The notes: generated by a model from the letters alone, not told the origin. Counted from the first letter of the stretch, positions 34,001 through 42,810 are shown. The stretch: DNA of 64,000 nucleotides from CAYSCW01 sp964429795 (GCA_964429795.1 CAYSCW010000005.1:44191-108190); one strand, 5' to 3'. Numbers and translations are program-made.

Positions 34001-36760
34001 CTGGGGCTCATTCTTGGTCAGGACGGTTTGGGAAGCAACTTCTGTATCCTTCTTTTCACTCCTCCACAGGTATCGGCCTCCCATCCCTTTTCGTCTTACC
34101 GAATTCCATTCGCGCTTGATCAGAGCCAGGCGGATATTTTTCTCAGGAGCGAATCGACCTTCTGGAAGCACTGTGATCAGGTCTACTCCCAGCTCTTCTC
34201 CTTTTTTGAGAAAGGTGGTGGAGGGTCTCAGACCGATATAGTATTCTCCTCGATGGACGATGGTTTGGATGCGGCTGGAGATGGATCGCCGGCTGGGGCT
34301 TTCCACGGTGGCCTCCAGAGCGGCGAGTGCAGAATCTTTTTCTTTTTCAGGAGCAAGCTTTGCGGAGATTTTGAATGTTCCTTTGCTGTCGAGAGTGGCT
34401 TCCCCGGAGGAGAGGAGCCGGCTTCTTTCTCTGGGCGATTCCTCCCAGCGGTCTATCTGGTTTCCGAAGATGTAACCTTTATATCCTGGAGGGGAGTAGG
34501 AGGCTGGATTGAGGCGGAGATGCCAGGTGAGCTTTTGACCGGACATCACTCCTCCGAAGAGGTAGCTGGCCCTGACTTCTGCCTCAAAGTTGTCGCCGAA
34601 GATATAGTTTTTTTTCGAGGCTTGGAGATGGACTTCGAATTCGGCTGGTTCAAAGGCCTCGATCCGAAAAGAGCCGTAGACGGTGATTGGCTTCTTTTTA
34701 TCAGCTTCAGAAGGGATATTTCCCCTGATCTGGTAATGGCCTAAGGAGGCCTTCTCCTCAGACGAGAAATCAAGAGTGAAGGAGCCGTAGGAATCGAGCT
34801 TTATTTTCTTTTTAAAGACGCTCTTCTGGAAAGGATCCAGAATTTCACACTCTATTTCCTCTGCCGAGGGAAGCTGCCACTCACCCTTCTCTCTTTCCCT
34901 GATAATACCCTTGATATGAACAGTCTCTCCGGCTCTGTAGATTCCTCTTTCTGTGAACAGATAACCTTCCATTTTTATGGGTTGAGGATTCCATTCGTAA
35001 CTGATGCCGAAGAGGTATGGAGAGACTCCAGACTCCCAGTAAGAGGATGTGAAGGCAAGATCTTCTCCCCGGCTGACAAAGACCCACTGCTGCGGCTGGC
35101 GCCATTCGTCCTTGCTCTTTATTCCGAGTGGCTTCCAGCCCGGTGTCTGTACTCTGCCTTTCTCGTCTGTTTTTCCCTGCCAGCAAATTTTGTTGGAGTC
35201 GTCTCTGATTTCCACCTGGGCTTCGGGCACTGGCTTTCCTGTTTGGAGTTCAGTGACCCAGACAAGGTTGTTATCGGGTGAAAATTTCGCAGAGATTCCG
35301 AGTTCTGTCACCTGGAGTAAAGCTTTGGGATAACGGCTCCATTTATCGGGAAGATAGGTATCCAATTGTAGAAAAATCAGGCCATGATTTTTGGGGAGGA
35401 TATCACTCAGTTCTATGGGAAAGATGTCTCTCTTGTTCCGAGGGGGATTAATTTTAAGTGGTTTTTCAAGGCGGAAGAAGTCTTTTTTGGTCAATCGTTC
35501 GCTTGACCATAATATTTTTTCGGTCATGAGAAGAGGAATGATTTCCTCTTTTTTGATTATTGCTCCTTGAAGGAGGACTTCGTTGGTGTTGACCACATAG
35601 AGAGGATAACGAAGGTCTCCATAGGCTTCGATGATTCCATAACCTGTGTTCATGGTCACCGAAGGAGAGTAAGGAGCGGTTGAGAACCGGAGATGAGCTT
35701 CCTCTCCCAGCTCGTTTCCAAATTCATCCCTGAGGTCGGGATCGATCTTGACACTGTACTCTGTTTCTGGCTGAAGGGGAAGTGAGAGCCTCAGGATTGC
35801 ATTTGCTTGTTCCCATTCCAGATAGTAATCCGGTATGGAAACGGATGGCTGGAAGTGGAGTTTTTTGACAAATTCCTTATAGAAAACAGGGTTGGAAAAG
35901 TGGAAAGGAAGAGGATCATAAGGGTCGTGTTTTTCTGCTGTCTCCAATTTTTCAAGCCGGAAAGGCATGAACGTTTCAAACCTGAAGATACTCCCTTTAT
36001 CCAGGCCCAGAGGTCCTTCCTTACCAGGAAGCCCTGCTCTGATTTCCACATAATAGGAGAAATCAGGCTTGAATTTCTCTTTCGGCTCAACCAGAAGAAC
36101 TTCTTCGGGAGATGCTTTGATGGTTTCCTCTTCGAGCTGTTTCTCAGAGGGAGTGGAGGCGCGAAAATCAAGAGGAGCTTCTTTTCCTGTCTTGCTCACT
36201 TCCAGAAGGGAGATGAAATCTTTGGCTTTTTCCTTTTCTACGGGTTGATTGAAGACAAGGAGAATGGAGCTGGCGAGTTTAACCCATTTCTGGTTGTGGC
36301 GAGGAAAATGTCCGACCAGACGCAGAAGAATAGTCTGGAAGGTCCAGCTGTAATCTTCCTTCAAAGTGGCTCCGCTAAGAGAGGAAGTCCCGGCGGGTAT
36401 AGTTACCCTTATTTCCGTGGCGTAAGGGAATCTCTTCTCAGGTGTGAAGGTCAGAGTCTTGGTGTTCAACCAGCGTGTTACTCCAGGAAAGGAAGGCTCA
36501 ATTCTCAAAATCGAGGGAGGCTTTCTTTCCGAGAGGGCTTCTAAGGGGATCATGGGCTGATTGAAGACCACGACGATCGCTTCAGACTCATGGGGAGCTT
36601 CTGTCCTTCCTTTGGGGCTGACGAATATCACATGGAGATCGATATTCGGTGAGCTGTGGATCACATCCGGGGCTTTGGAAGCTGTGTTTCCTTTTTTGCA
36701 GCCTTGAAAAGAGAAAAAAGTCAAAACACAGATAAATAAGATAAAAAGCTTTCTTCCCAT
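31085..36760 (-). CDS. Bacterial alpha-2-macroglobulin lipoprotein (YfhM-type)
   Basis: Very large periplasmic protease trap of 1,891 residues. The Met at 36760 is preferred because GGGAGG is correctly spaced from it, while the ATG two codons earlier is fused to the ribosome site. The lipobox ends FQGC (Cys21). MG-type beta domains fill most of the length, and the A2M domain with a bait-like region is near the middle. The thioester motif CLEQ is intact at about residue 1405 (SYPYLCLEQRLS), followed by the helical thioester/complement-like domain. It traps foreign proteases in the periplasm while PBP1C (overlapping downstream gene) repairs peptidoglycan. The length fits the family and no frameshift was seen. 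Confidence 0.95.
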   Translation of the reverse strand: MGRKLFILFICVLTFFSFQGCKKGNTASKAPDVIHSSPNIDLHVIFVSPKGRTEAPHESEAIVVVFNQPMIPLEALSERKPPSILRIEPSFPGVTRWLNTKTLTFTPEKRFPYATEIRVTIPAGTSSLSGATLKEDYSWTFQTILLRLVGHFPRHNQKWVKLASSILLVFNQPVEKEKAKDFISLLEVSKTGKEAPLDFRASTPSEKQLEEETIKASPEEVLLVEPKEKFKPDFSYYVEIRAGLPGKEGPLGLDKGSIFRFETFMPFRLEKLETAEKHDPYDPLPFHFSNPVFYKEFVKKLHFQPSVSIPDYYLEWEQANAILRLSLPLQPETEYSVKIDPDLRDEFGNELGEEAHLRFSTAPYSPSVTMNTGYGIIEAYGDLRYPLYVVNTNEVLLQGAIIKKEEIIPLLMTEKILWSSERLTKKDFFRLEKPLKINPPRNKRDIFPIELSDILPKNHGLIFLQLDTYLPDKWSRYPKALLQVTELGISAKFSPDNNLVWVTELQTGKPVPEAQVEIRDDSNKICWQGKTDEKGRVQTPGWKPLGIKSKDEWRQPQQWVFVSRGEDLAFTSSYWESGVSPYLFGISYEWNPQPIKMEGYLFTERGIYRAGETVHIKGIIREREKGEWQLPSAEEIECEILDPFQKSVFKKKIKLDSYGSFTLDFSSEEKASLGHYQIRGNIPSEADKKKPITVYGSFRIEAFEPAEFEVHLQASKKNYIFGDNFEAEVRASYLFGGVMSGQKLTWHLRLNPASYSPPGYKGYIFGNQIDRWEESPRERSRLLSSGEATLDSKGTFKISAKLAPEKEKDSALAALEATVESPSRRSISSRIQTIVHRGEYYIGLRPSTTFLKKGEELGVDLITVLPEGRFAPEKNIRLALIKREWNSVRRKGMGGRYLWRSEKKDTEVASQTVLTKNEPQKVSFLPDKSGFYLIQAEGQDSRDNNITTTTYCYVTGRDYIPWERRDDDTVELVADSEEYRPGDVAKILVKSPYTKASALITLERELILEHRILEIQGSSEEIEVPISSDHIPNIFVSVLLVQGRTSPRADDRNEDIGKPQFKIGYVNLKVNPSEKQLHIDVEKDKDVYRPREKVHLTLKVKDWEGKGTQASLTLAVVDLGVLSLIGYQTPDPFSTFYTLKPLSVQTSDTRFHLIGQREYGEKGEDVGGGAGGAERMKAMVPGLAQVELRGDFKATAYWNASLEADEEGKASVSFTLPDNLTTFRVMAVAQTRDSRFGRAESDFRTSKPLMLLPALPRFARVGDRFQAGVVVHNTSPKKENVTLSCESTGIKIKDQNTIRHFSLKAGEAKEVLYSFEVEKPGMAIFSFRAKMGENEDGLEIPIPLKMPRPTESVAFFEKATKSQEHKIRIPKDIYASESKVEILASPSALSGLRGCVDYLTSYPYLCLEQRLSSILPYLVAFDVIIDFNLSKLDQEQIRDYVQKNIKEFSSYQKESGGFGFWPDSRYESPYISCYATFGLVLAKKAGYEVKEDFLSRAASYLRDLLRQKDRMRNSPYSERCQKTVRAFALYCLALLDKPEPSYAEKLFTERESLSLFGKTLLLKALFLGKGPLSAQTTLVGELMNKIKVEPTLAHFEDDEGREGGWIYASNLRTTALILQSLLEVGSDHPLLPDIARWLLQRRKVNAWNSTQQNFFVFYALNEFYRKQESIEPDFKVEIFLEKQLLLRETFRDRQAGIVSAEKSLDSFPEGKTLPLKINLDGKGTLYYETRMTYAPQYKLMPRDEGFGLSKELLSLEGKPLESIKAGSLVVVRLRIVVPRESLFVVVNDPLPAGFEAVNPTFVTESEEQQRSLLQLEREQRRRWWEGFNHIEMHDDRVLLFADSLSPGIHTHTYLARALSFGTFQTPGTKVEEMYSPEVFGRGEELTVEISK

Positions 36761-37130
36761 TGGCATCCTCCCTTTCTGGTTTTCCTCATCAGGAGGAAAT
36801 ATTTAAATTCCATGACCTATTTGAACTTTACCATGATTTTATGAGAAATGTATGGATAATCTGATGAGAGCAGAGCCATTCCCCATGACCTTTTCCATCA
36901 CAGGATTAAAGATGATATCTCATCCTAATGGAAAGGAGATGAAATATCAACTCTCTCCTGGCTTGCATTTTTGGGTTTCTCATGCTATAAGCAATTTTCA
37001 CTCGGAGGGCAGACAGATTGCGTTCATCACAGAATCGCAGCCACGACATCCTTGCCATCCCTCCAGCTCTCTTTGCCAGGACAATCCCAAATCTTTTTTA
37101 AAGAATAATTTTTTCTTCAGGAGGAAGAAT
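36761..37130. other. Divergent intergenic region
   Basis: Separates the alpha-2-macroglobulin gene (minus) from the second Asp-box gene (plus). The plus frame of the latter stays open back to about 36852, but that stretch has no ribosome site and reads as unstructured sequence, so I treat it as leader. I found no strong promoter or coding relic. Confidence 0.4.
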
Positions 37131-39812
37131 ATGAGAAAAGGCATTTATTTATTCATTTTTTTACTTTTCTGTGTCCTCTTTTATTTCACAGATATGTATG
37201 GAGAGAGTGATGAGCGGTTTGATGAAGATTTATTGAAGGTCTTTAGCTACCGGTCGATAGGCCCATCGAGGCAGGGAGGAAGGATTGTGGATATCGCAGT
37301 TGATTCCTCCAGCGCCTACACATTCTATGTCGCCACTGCTTCTGGTGGCCTGTGGAAGACCACCAACAACGGAACCACTTTTACTCCTATTTTTGACCAT
37401 CAGAGTGTGATTTCCATAGGCGATGTGGCCGTAAGTCCTTCTAACCCCGATATTGTCTGGGTGGGAACGGGCGAGGCCAACAATTCCAGAAGTTGCTACT
37501 GGGGAGATGGAGTCTATAAGTCTGGGGACGGCGGCAAAACATGGAAGAACATGGGACTTAAAGAGTCCCATCATGTCGGAAGGATTATCATCCACCCTCA
37601 AAATCCCGACATCGTCTATGCGGCTGCTCTCGGCCATCTCTATTCTTTCAACGAGGAGAGAGGTCTCTACAAAACCATAGACGGGGGGAAGACCTGGGAC
37701 AAGGTGCTTTATATCAACGATCAGGTGGGAGTGGTGGATGTGGCCCTGGATCCATCTGATCCTGACACACTCTATGCAGCTTCTTACCAGAAACAGCGTC
37801 TTCCTTGGCACTTTGAAGAGGGCGGCCCAGGAAGTGCCATCTATAAAACTACGGATGGTGGAAAGACATGGACTAAACTGGAAGGGGGACTGCCCACAGG
37901 AAAGATTGGCAGGATAGGCGTGGATGTTTACCTGAAGAATCCGGATATTGTTTGCGCCACCATTGAAAATGCCAATGAGCGGCCTCCTACAGAAGAGGAA
38001 AAGAAACAGGATGAGGAAAGGGGAGTAGAGCCTCAAAAGCGACCTGTCGGCGGCGAGGTCTACCGCTCCCAAGACGGCGGGAAGACGTGGCAGAAGATGA
38101 ATTCCATAAAGGATGACATCGGAGGCCATCCCGGGTATTACTATGGACAAATTCGGATAGACCCCAATGACGACCAGGTTATTTATGTGCCGAGTATCAT
38201 TCTCTATAGATCCACAGATGGCGGCAAAACCTGGGGGAGACAGAGGCCAGAAAATGCTGGCCGTGGCACCCATTCCGACCACCATGCCCTGTGGATTGAT
38301 CCTCAGAACTCGAACCATATGATTCTGGGAAACGACGGAGGTCTATGCATTACATATGACCGGGGGAAGAGCTGGGATTTTTACGATAATCTTCCTTTGG
38401 CTCAGTGCTATGCTGTGGGGATGGATATGGATGATCCCTACCATGTTTACACCGGCCTTCAAGACAATGGGTCTTGGAAAGGGCCGAGCAACAGCCTGGG
38501 AACCCAGATAACTCTTGACGACTGGGAATCAGTAGGAGGAGGAGATGGATTTTACAACCAGGCGGATCCCCATGAAAGCCGCTGGCTCTACAATGAGTCC
38601 CAGTTTGGTTATATCCAGCGAGTGGATCAGAAGACAGGAGAGGTCAAAATGGTCCGTCCCTCCCGGGAAAAAGAGAAACCTCCACTCCGTTTTAACTGGA
38701 GCTCTCCCATCCTGATATCTCCCCACAACAGTCAGATCATCTATCTTGGAGGCGATGTACTTTTCCGATCACTTAACCGCGGAGATGACTGGCAGGAAGT
38801 CAGCCCGGATTTGACTCTTAACGATCCTGTGAAAATCGCCGGCAAGGGTAACATCCAGTACTGTACCATCACCACCATCTCAGAATCACCCCTTATACCT
38901 GGAATAATCTGGGTTGGGACCGACGATGGAAAGATACACCTGAGCAAAAACAACGGCGGAAGCTGGACCGAACTCACCGAGAATATAGTCAAAGCCGGCG
39001 CACCTGAGGAGTATTGGGTAAGCCGTGTCTTCGCTTCTCCTCATCAGGAAGGAACAGCTTATGTCTCCAAGACAGGATACAGACGCGATGATTTCCGGCC
39101 TTTCCTTTACAAGACCACCGACTATGGAAACACATGGACCTCAATCTCAGGCAATCTGCCTGATGAACCTGTCAATGTTATCTTCGAGGACCTCAAAAAT
39201 CCTAACCTCCTCTTTTTGGGGACAGAGATGGCTGTCTATGTCTCTATTGACAGCGGAAAGAGGTGGGTCCGGATGAGAAACAACATGCCCACCAATGCAG
39301 TACATGATCTTCTCATCCATCCCAGAGAAAACGACCTGGTGGTAGGGACGCATGGAAGGGGCATATTCATCACCGATATTTCTCCACTTCAGGAAATAGA
39401 TGAAAAGGTCATCGCCCAAGACATTTGCCTGTTTGAAATCGAGCCCCAAAAACAAAGAATCATAAGAAGGGGCGGGAGTCTCCTTGGGCACCGGCATTTT
39501 ACCGCTCCCAACGAGCCGGATGGAGTCGTGATCTATTATTATTTAAAAAATAAAGCTTCAGAGGATGTTTCCCTGATTATTACAGATCCTTATGGAGAAG
39601 AGGTCAACAGACTTAAGGGAGAAGGAAAGGCGGGAATCAACAAGCTTGTCTGGAACATGCGGCATAAGCCCTCAAAAGAGGAATTGGAACAGCGCAGATC
39701 AAGCCCTTTTCGCTATAGAGGACCTGCGGGAAAGCTGGCTTCTCCAGGAGAATACGTAGTTATTCTTCAGGTTGGAGAAAAAAGGCTGACCCGAAAGGCA
39801 ATGATTCGTTAA
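37131..39812 (+). CDS. Secreted Asp-box (sortilin/VPS10-like) propeller protein with C-terminal beta domain
   Basis: 893 residues from the ATG at 37131, chosen for AGGAGGAA just upstream and a signal peptide (MRKGIYLFIFLLFCVLFYF). About eleven Asp-box motifs are spread through the first 760 residues (SGDGGKTWKNM, TIDGGKTWDKV, TTDGGKTWTKL, SIDSGKRWVRM). Domain order is the same as in the paralogue at 4822, including the GRG-(I/V)-x-I/A-x-D-x-SPLQ end of the propeller. This protein then continues about 115 residues as a FlgD/Fn3-like beta domain (VIYYYLKNKASEDVSLIITDPYG), which the paralogue lacks. No catalytic residues were identified. It is probably a binding or scaffold protein on the cell exterior. 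Confidence 0.85.
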   Translation: MRKGIYLFIFLLFCVLFYFTDMYGESDERFDEDLLKVFSYRSIGPSRQGGRIVDIAVDSSSAYTFYVATASGGLWKTTNNGTTFTPIFDHQSVISIGDVAVSPSNPDIVWVGTGEANNSRSCYWGDGVYKSGDGGKTWKNMGLKESHHVGRIIIHPQNPDIVYAAALGHLYSFNEERGLYKTIDGGKTWDKVLYINDQVGVVDVALDPSDPDTLYAASYQKQRLPWHFEEGGPGSAIYKTTDGGKTWTKLEGGLPTGKIGRIGVDVYLKNPDIVCATIENANERPPTEEEKKQDEERGVEPQKRPVGGEVYRSQDGGKTWQKMNSIKDDIGGHPGYYYGQIRIDPNDDQVIYVPSIILYRSTDGGKTWGRQRPENAGRGTHSDHHALWIDPQNSNHMILGNDGGLCITYDRGKSWDFYDNLPLAQCYAVGMDMDDPYHVYTGLQDNGSWKGPSNSLGTQITLDDWESVGGGDGFYNQADPHESRWLYNESQFGYIQRVDQKTGEVKMVRPSREKEKPPLRFNWSSPILISPHNSQIIYLGGDVLFRSLNRGDDWQEVSPDLTLNDPVKIAGKGNIQYCTITTISESPLIPGIIWVGTDDGKIHLSKNNGGSWTELTENIVKAGAPEEYWVSRVFASPHQEGTAYVSKTGYRRDDFRPFLYKTTDYGNTWTSISGNLPDEPVNVIFEDLKNPNLLFLGTEMAVYVSIDSGKRWVRMRNNMPTNAVHDLLIHPRENDLVVGTHGRGIFITDISPLQEIDEKVIAQDICLFEIEPQKQRIIRRGGSLLGHRHFTAPNEPDGVVIYYYLKNKASEDVSLIITDPYGEEVNRLKGEGKAGINKLVWNMRHKPSKEELEQRRSSPFRYRGPAGKLASPGEYVVILQVGEKRLTRKAMIR

Positions 39813-39925
39813 CAGGGGAACATCGTTTTTAGCTTTGGATTTTTGAGTATTGGGAAAGATAAGCATCATTATCGTTTCAATTGGAAGAACTGATAACGGA
39901 AGAGTCTATTTATAAGGAGGGAAGA

Positions 39926-40282
39926 ATGGAAGAGGATGAGCGAAAAAAAAGAAGAAATGATCCTGTCTCAGGGATCACCGGGGGGCTGATCATCATCCTT
40001 TTAGGAGTGGTTTTTCTGCTCACCACACTGGATTATATTTCTTGGGGAGATTGGTGGGCCTACTTTCTTTTTGGGTTGGGGTTGATATTGATTGTGGATG
40101 GCCTGGTCAGGGTTTCCAGCCGGGCTTATCACCAGTACGTCACAGGAAAATTCATAGGAGGAGCGGTCCTGGTCATCATCGGTGCCTCCCATATCTTTGG
40201 AATGGTCAGCTGGTGGCCTCTGATACTCATTGTTGTGGGGGTGGTCATCGTTGTTTCGTCTTTACTGAAAAGCACGAGGTGA
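39926..40282 (+). CDS. Small membrane protein, LiaI/LiaF-TM (DUF5668)-like
   Basis: 118 residues from the ATG at 39926, preceded by AAGGAGGG. A charged N-terminus is followed by four hydrophobic segments arranged as two hairpins (GGLIIILLGVVFLL, WAYFLFGLGLILIVDGL, GGAVLVIIGASHIFG, WPLILIVVGVVIVV). This matches the short transmembrane unit found in LiaI/LiaF-like envelope-stress proteins. The regular GL..I..G pattern is typical. The role is unknown. Its neighbour on the other strand is a PAS-GGDEF protein ending 3 bases away. Confidence 0.75.
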   Translation: MEEDERKKRRNDPVSGITGGLIIILLGVVFLLTTLDYISWGDWWAYFLFGLGLILIVDGLVRVSSRAYHQYVTGKFIGGAVLVIIGASHIFGMVSWWPLILIVVGVVIVVSSLLKSTR

Positions 40283-40285
40283 GGT

Positions 40286-41200
40286 TCAAGGAGACAATTT
40301 AAGGCTCACCCGGTTTCCACCGGCTTCTTGGCTTTGAATCATCAGCTGGTGAACTCTTTTCACCAGGCTTTCCGCTGTGTCGCTCAGCCGGGCAACAGAG
40401 GCACCTACAGAGATTGTCGTGTTTATGGCTTTAGTCTCCACGGTTATGCTCGATGATCCCACAAGCAGCCGGAGTTTATTGGCGATGAAATCAAGCTTTG
40501 CCTCATTGACATTGGTGTTTATCACCACAAACTCATCATCATCCCAGCGCCCGACAAAATCGAAGAACCGGATGTTGTTGGATACCGTCTGAGCCACCAT
40601 CTTCAACACCTTGTCTCCAATTTCTGAACCATAACTCTGGTTGATGTTCTGAAGCTGATCAATATCTATGTAGAGGACACCTAAGGGCAGCCGGTACTTG
40701 GACATTTCATTCAACCGCGCTTCAAGATGAATCTCGCTGTAGCGGCGGCTGCCCACCTTGGTCAGAGAATCGAGCAAGGCCATGCGCTCCAGTTCCAGAA
40801 TTCTCTGAGGCATGGTCAGCTTGGGAGAATCGTCGGTGAAAATCTCGGCTGCACCGATGACTTGCATTTTACTGTCCTTCATGGGCAAGATGCGCATCAG
40901 CGAGGGTATTCTGTAGCCTTCTTTGTGCTGGATGTAAGCTTTGGTATCTCGGCTCTTTCCGTCCTTCAAGGTCTGAAGTACTGGGCACCTCTCATCGCAC
41001 AGCCTTTCTCCCCATTCGTCGACAGGGTTGAGGATATCCTCCTTACAGCATCTTCCTAAAACTTCCTCTTTTTTATAACCCGTGATCTTTTCTGCACCTT
41101 GGTTCCAGAGTGTTATTTGCCGTTGGGCATCCAAAAAATAAATCCCATCATTGACGTTATTGATGAGCTTTTCGAAGAGGCCTTTTTCTATCTTTTTCAC
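40286..41200 (-). CDS. PAS-GGDEF protein with degenerate active site
   Basis: 304 residues. A PAS domain occupies about residues 8-120 (NDGIYFLDAQRQITLWNQGAEKITGY) and carries a cysteine cluster (GRCCKEDIL, LCDERCPVL) seen in a PAS subgroup. The GGDEF domain covers about 140-300 (LDSLTKVGSRRY, LGVLYIDIDQLQNINQSYG). The signature loop reads RWDDDEF instead of RWGGDEF, so both glycines that make room for GTP are Asp. No I-site RxxD was found before it. The domain is therefore likely inactive as a diguanylate cyclase and may bind GTP or act as a sensor adaptor. No c-di-GMP enzymes are nearby. Confidence 0.85.
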   Translation of the reverse strand: MKKIEKGLFEKLINNVNDGIYFLDAQRQITLWNQGAEKITGYKKEEVLGRCCKEDILNPVDEWGERLCDERCPVLQTLKDGKSRDTKAYIQHKEGYRIPSLMRILPMKDSKMQVIGAAEIFTDDSPKLTMPQRILELERMALLDSLTKVGSRRYSEIHLEARLNEMSKYRLPLGVLYIDIDQLQNINQSYGSEIGDKVLKMVAQTVSNNIRFFDFVGRWDDDEFVVINTNVNEAKLDFIANKLRLLVGSSSITVETKAINTTISVGASVARLSDTAESLVKRVHQLMIQSQEAGGNRVSLKLSP

Positions 41201-41352
41201 CTTCAGCTCAATCCTTAATACATTGCCATTTAATTCTTAATTCGTTCCTTCCCCCGGATACTTTATAGCAAAAGTGATGAGAAGAGTCAAAGAGAACTTT
41301 ATTCAGAATATATCCTTTACTCCTGCTCTGCTTTTTTTTATTCTGTTGATAA

Positions 41353-41628
41353 ATGAAAGTTCTGGTAACTGGCGCTTCAGGCTATGTGGGCCGCCATCTG
41401 GTCAAAAAATTGTCAGAGAGAGGAATAGAAACTCGTGCCTTTGTCCGCCCAACCAGCGATATTGCTCAGTTAAAGTCGCCCCTCTTATCCTGGACAGCTC
41501 TGAGATTTTTGAGTTTGAGGTGTCGATTCGATATTTCCGAGGCCAAAAAAGTGCTTGGTTACCATCCAGCCGTTTCTTTAGAGGAGGGAATGCGGAGAGT
41601 CGGACTCTGGTGGGATTCACTCGGATGA
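41353..41628 (+). pseudogene. NAD-dependent epimerase/dehydratase with internal deletion
   Basis: A 91-codon open frame joins two ends of a protein that should be about 330 residues. The first 42 residues are a perfect SDR start with the NAD-binding motif (MKVLVTGASGYVGRHLVKKL, then RAFVRPTSD). The last 35 are the family's usual end (RFDISEAKKVLGYHPAVSLEEGMRRVGLWW). The catalytic YxxxK part is gone. The junction lies near 41480-41510 and happens to keep the frame, so a short product could still be made but cannot be an epimerase. Confidence 0.8.
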
Positions 41629-41724
41629 ATGGAATTTTATAACTTCCAGTAAAGTTTATTGGTTATTATTGACTTTTTCATAGCCAGGAGTTATAAAAAA
41701 TTCATCCTGATTAAGGGGAAAAAG

Positions 41725-42810
41725 ATGTATCAAATCGTGGGAAGGAAAATCAGAAAACTCCGGGAGGCGATGGGCCTTACTCAGGAAGAACTGGCTAATT
41801 CCGTAGGACTTTCCAACGAATTCATCTCACACTTGGAACTGGGGAAAAGGGCTCCAAGCCTTGAGAGCTTATCCAGAATCGCCGCCTTCTTCAAGAAGGA
41901 CATCTCCTTTTTCACGGTGGAAAAAGAGGAGTCCTTCAACTTCCTTCTCAAAACAAAAGAAGTAGACAGAAAAGCCAAGCAGGTTTTAAAACGATTCAGG
42001 AAATACTCGGAGGATTATCTCAGGCTGGAAGAGATGACTGGAAGGCGCCTGGATCTTGCTCCGCTCTACACCAATATCACGGCAGAGAGAATGGCTGAGC
42101 AGGAAAGGCGGAGGCTGGGCTTAGGAGAAGAGCCCATCCGCAACATCTTTCCCTTGCTCGAGCTCAACGGCCTGCGTATCTTAAGGCATCCTCTTGCTGA
42201 TGAGTCCAAGATTTCCGGTGTCTTCATTTTTGTTGAGTTGAAACAGGCAGCCTTTGCCCTGGTAAACAGCACCCAGAGCCTTGGCCAGCAGGTTTTCATC
42301 GCCGCCCATGAATACGGTCATTATCTGAAAGACCGCTATGATGATCCAGTCATCGACAATCCCGATATATTTATCGACGAGTATGTGTCCCTCTATCACC
42401 CGCGAGAACGTTTTACCCAGAAGTTCGCCTATTATTTTCTTATACCCCGATCCAAGGCAAGAGAGGTCGTGGAGAAAGATATCGGAAAATCACGGCTGGA
42501 ATTCGATGACGTGCTCTATCTGAAGCGCTATTTCGGAGTGAGCATACAGGCGATTTTGAACACACTCAAAGAGATGGAGTATATCTCGCCCACTCGGTGG
42601 AAAGAATACCAGAAGCGAGATTCGGACAATTGGGAATTTGCTCTTTATGGAAATATGATGGGGGAGTTGAAGAAAGGAAGACGGCAGACCATCTTCTCTG
42701 AGCGGTTCATAAACTTAGGCCTCGATGCTTTCAGGAAGAAAAAGATAAGCCAGGGGGAGATTGAGAAACTTCTTCCCAATTTGAAGGGGATAGACTATTC
42801 CAACAGATAA
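41725..42810 (+). CDS. XRE-family regulator fused to ImmA/IrrE zinc peptidase
   Basis: 361 residues from the ATG at 41725 (AAGGGGAAAAAG upstream; the frame is open to 41659 without support). The HTH_XRE domain covers residues 6-62 (IRKLREAMGLTQEELANSVGLS, ISHLELGKRAPSL). A helical linker follows, then the ImmA/IrrE (DUF955) metallopeptidase domain with HEYGH at 195-199. A later acidic and hydrophobic stretch (FAYYFLIPRSKAREV) is typical of the family. These proteins sense stress and cleave or sequester a repressor. Here both halves are in one protein and no obvious target repressor or mobile element is beside it. Confidence 0.92.
   Translation: MYQIVGRKIRKLREAMGLTQEELANSVGLSNEFISHLELGKRAPSLESLSRIAAFFKKDISFFTVEKEESFNFLLKTKEVDRKAKQVLKRFRKYSEDYLRLEEMTGRRLDLAPLYTNITAERMAEQERRRLGLGEEPIRNIFPLLELNGLRILRHPLADESKISGVFIFVELKQAAFALVNSTQSLGQQVFIAAHEYGHYLKDRYDDPVIDNPDIFIDEYVSLYHPRERFTQKFAYYFLIPRSKAREVVEKDIGKSRLEFDDVLYLKRYFGVSIQAILNTLKEMEYISPTRWKEYQKRDSDNWEFALYGNMMGELKKGRRQTIFSERFINLGLDAFRKKKISQGEIEKLLPNLKGIDYSNR

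Noticed and set aside
31208..36544. Many long plus-strand open frames opposite the alpha-2-macroglobulin gene (up to 245 codons)
   Set aside because: They are mirror readings of a clearly coding, family-matched gene and lack ribosome sites or recognisable domains.
36852..37130. N-terminal extension of the second Asp-box protein
   Set aside because: No ribosome site at 36852, and a strong site with a signal peptide begins at 37131.
37230..38318. 362-codon minus-strand open frame
   Set aside because: Antisense to the second Asp-box gene; its length comes from the repetitive Asp-box codons, and the translation has no motif.
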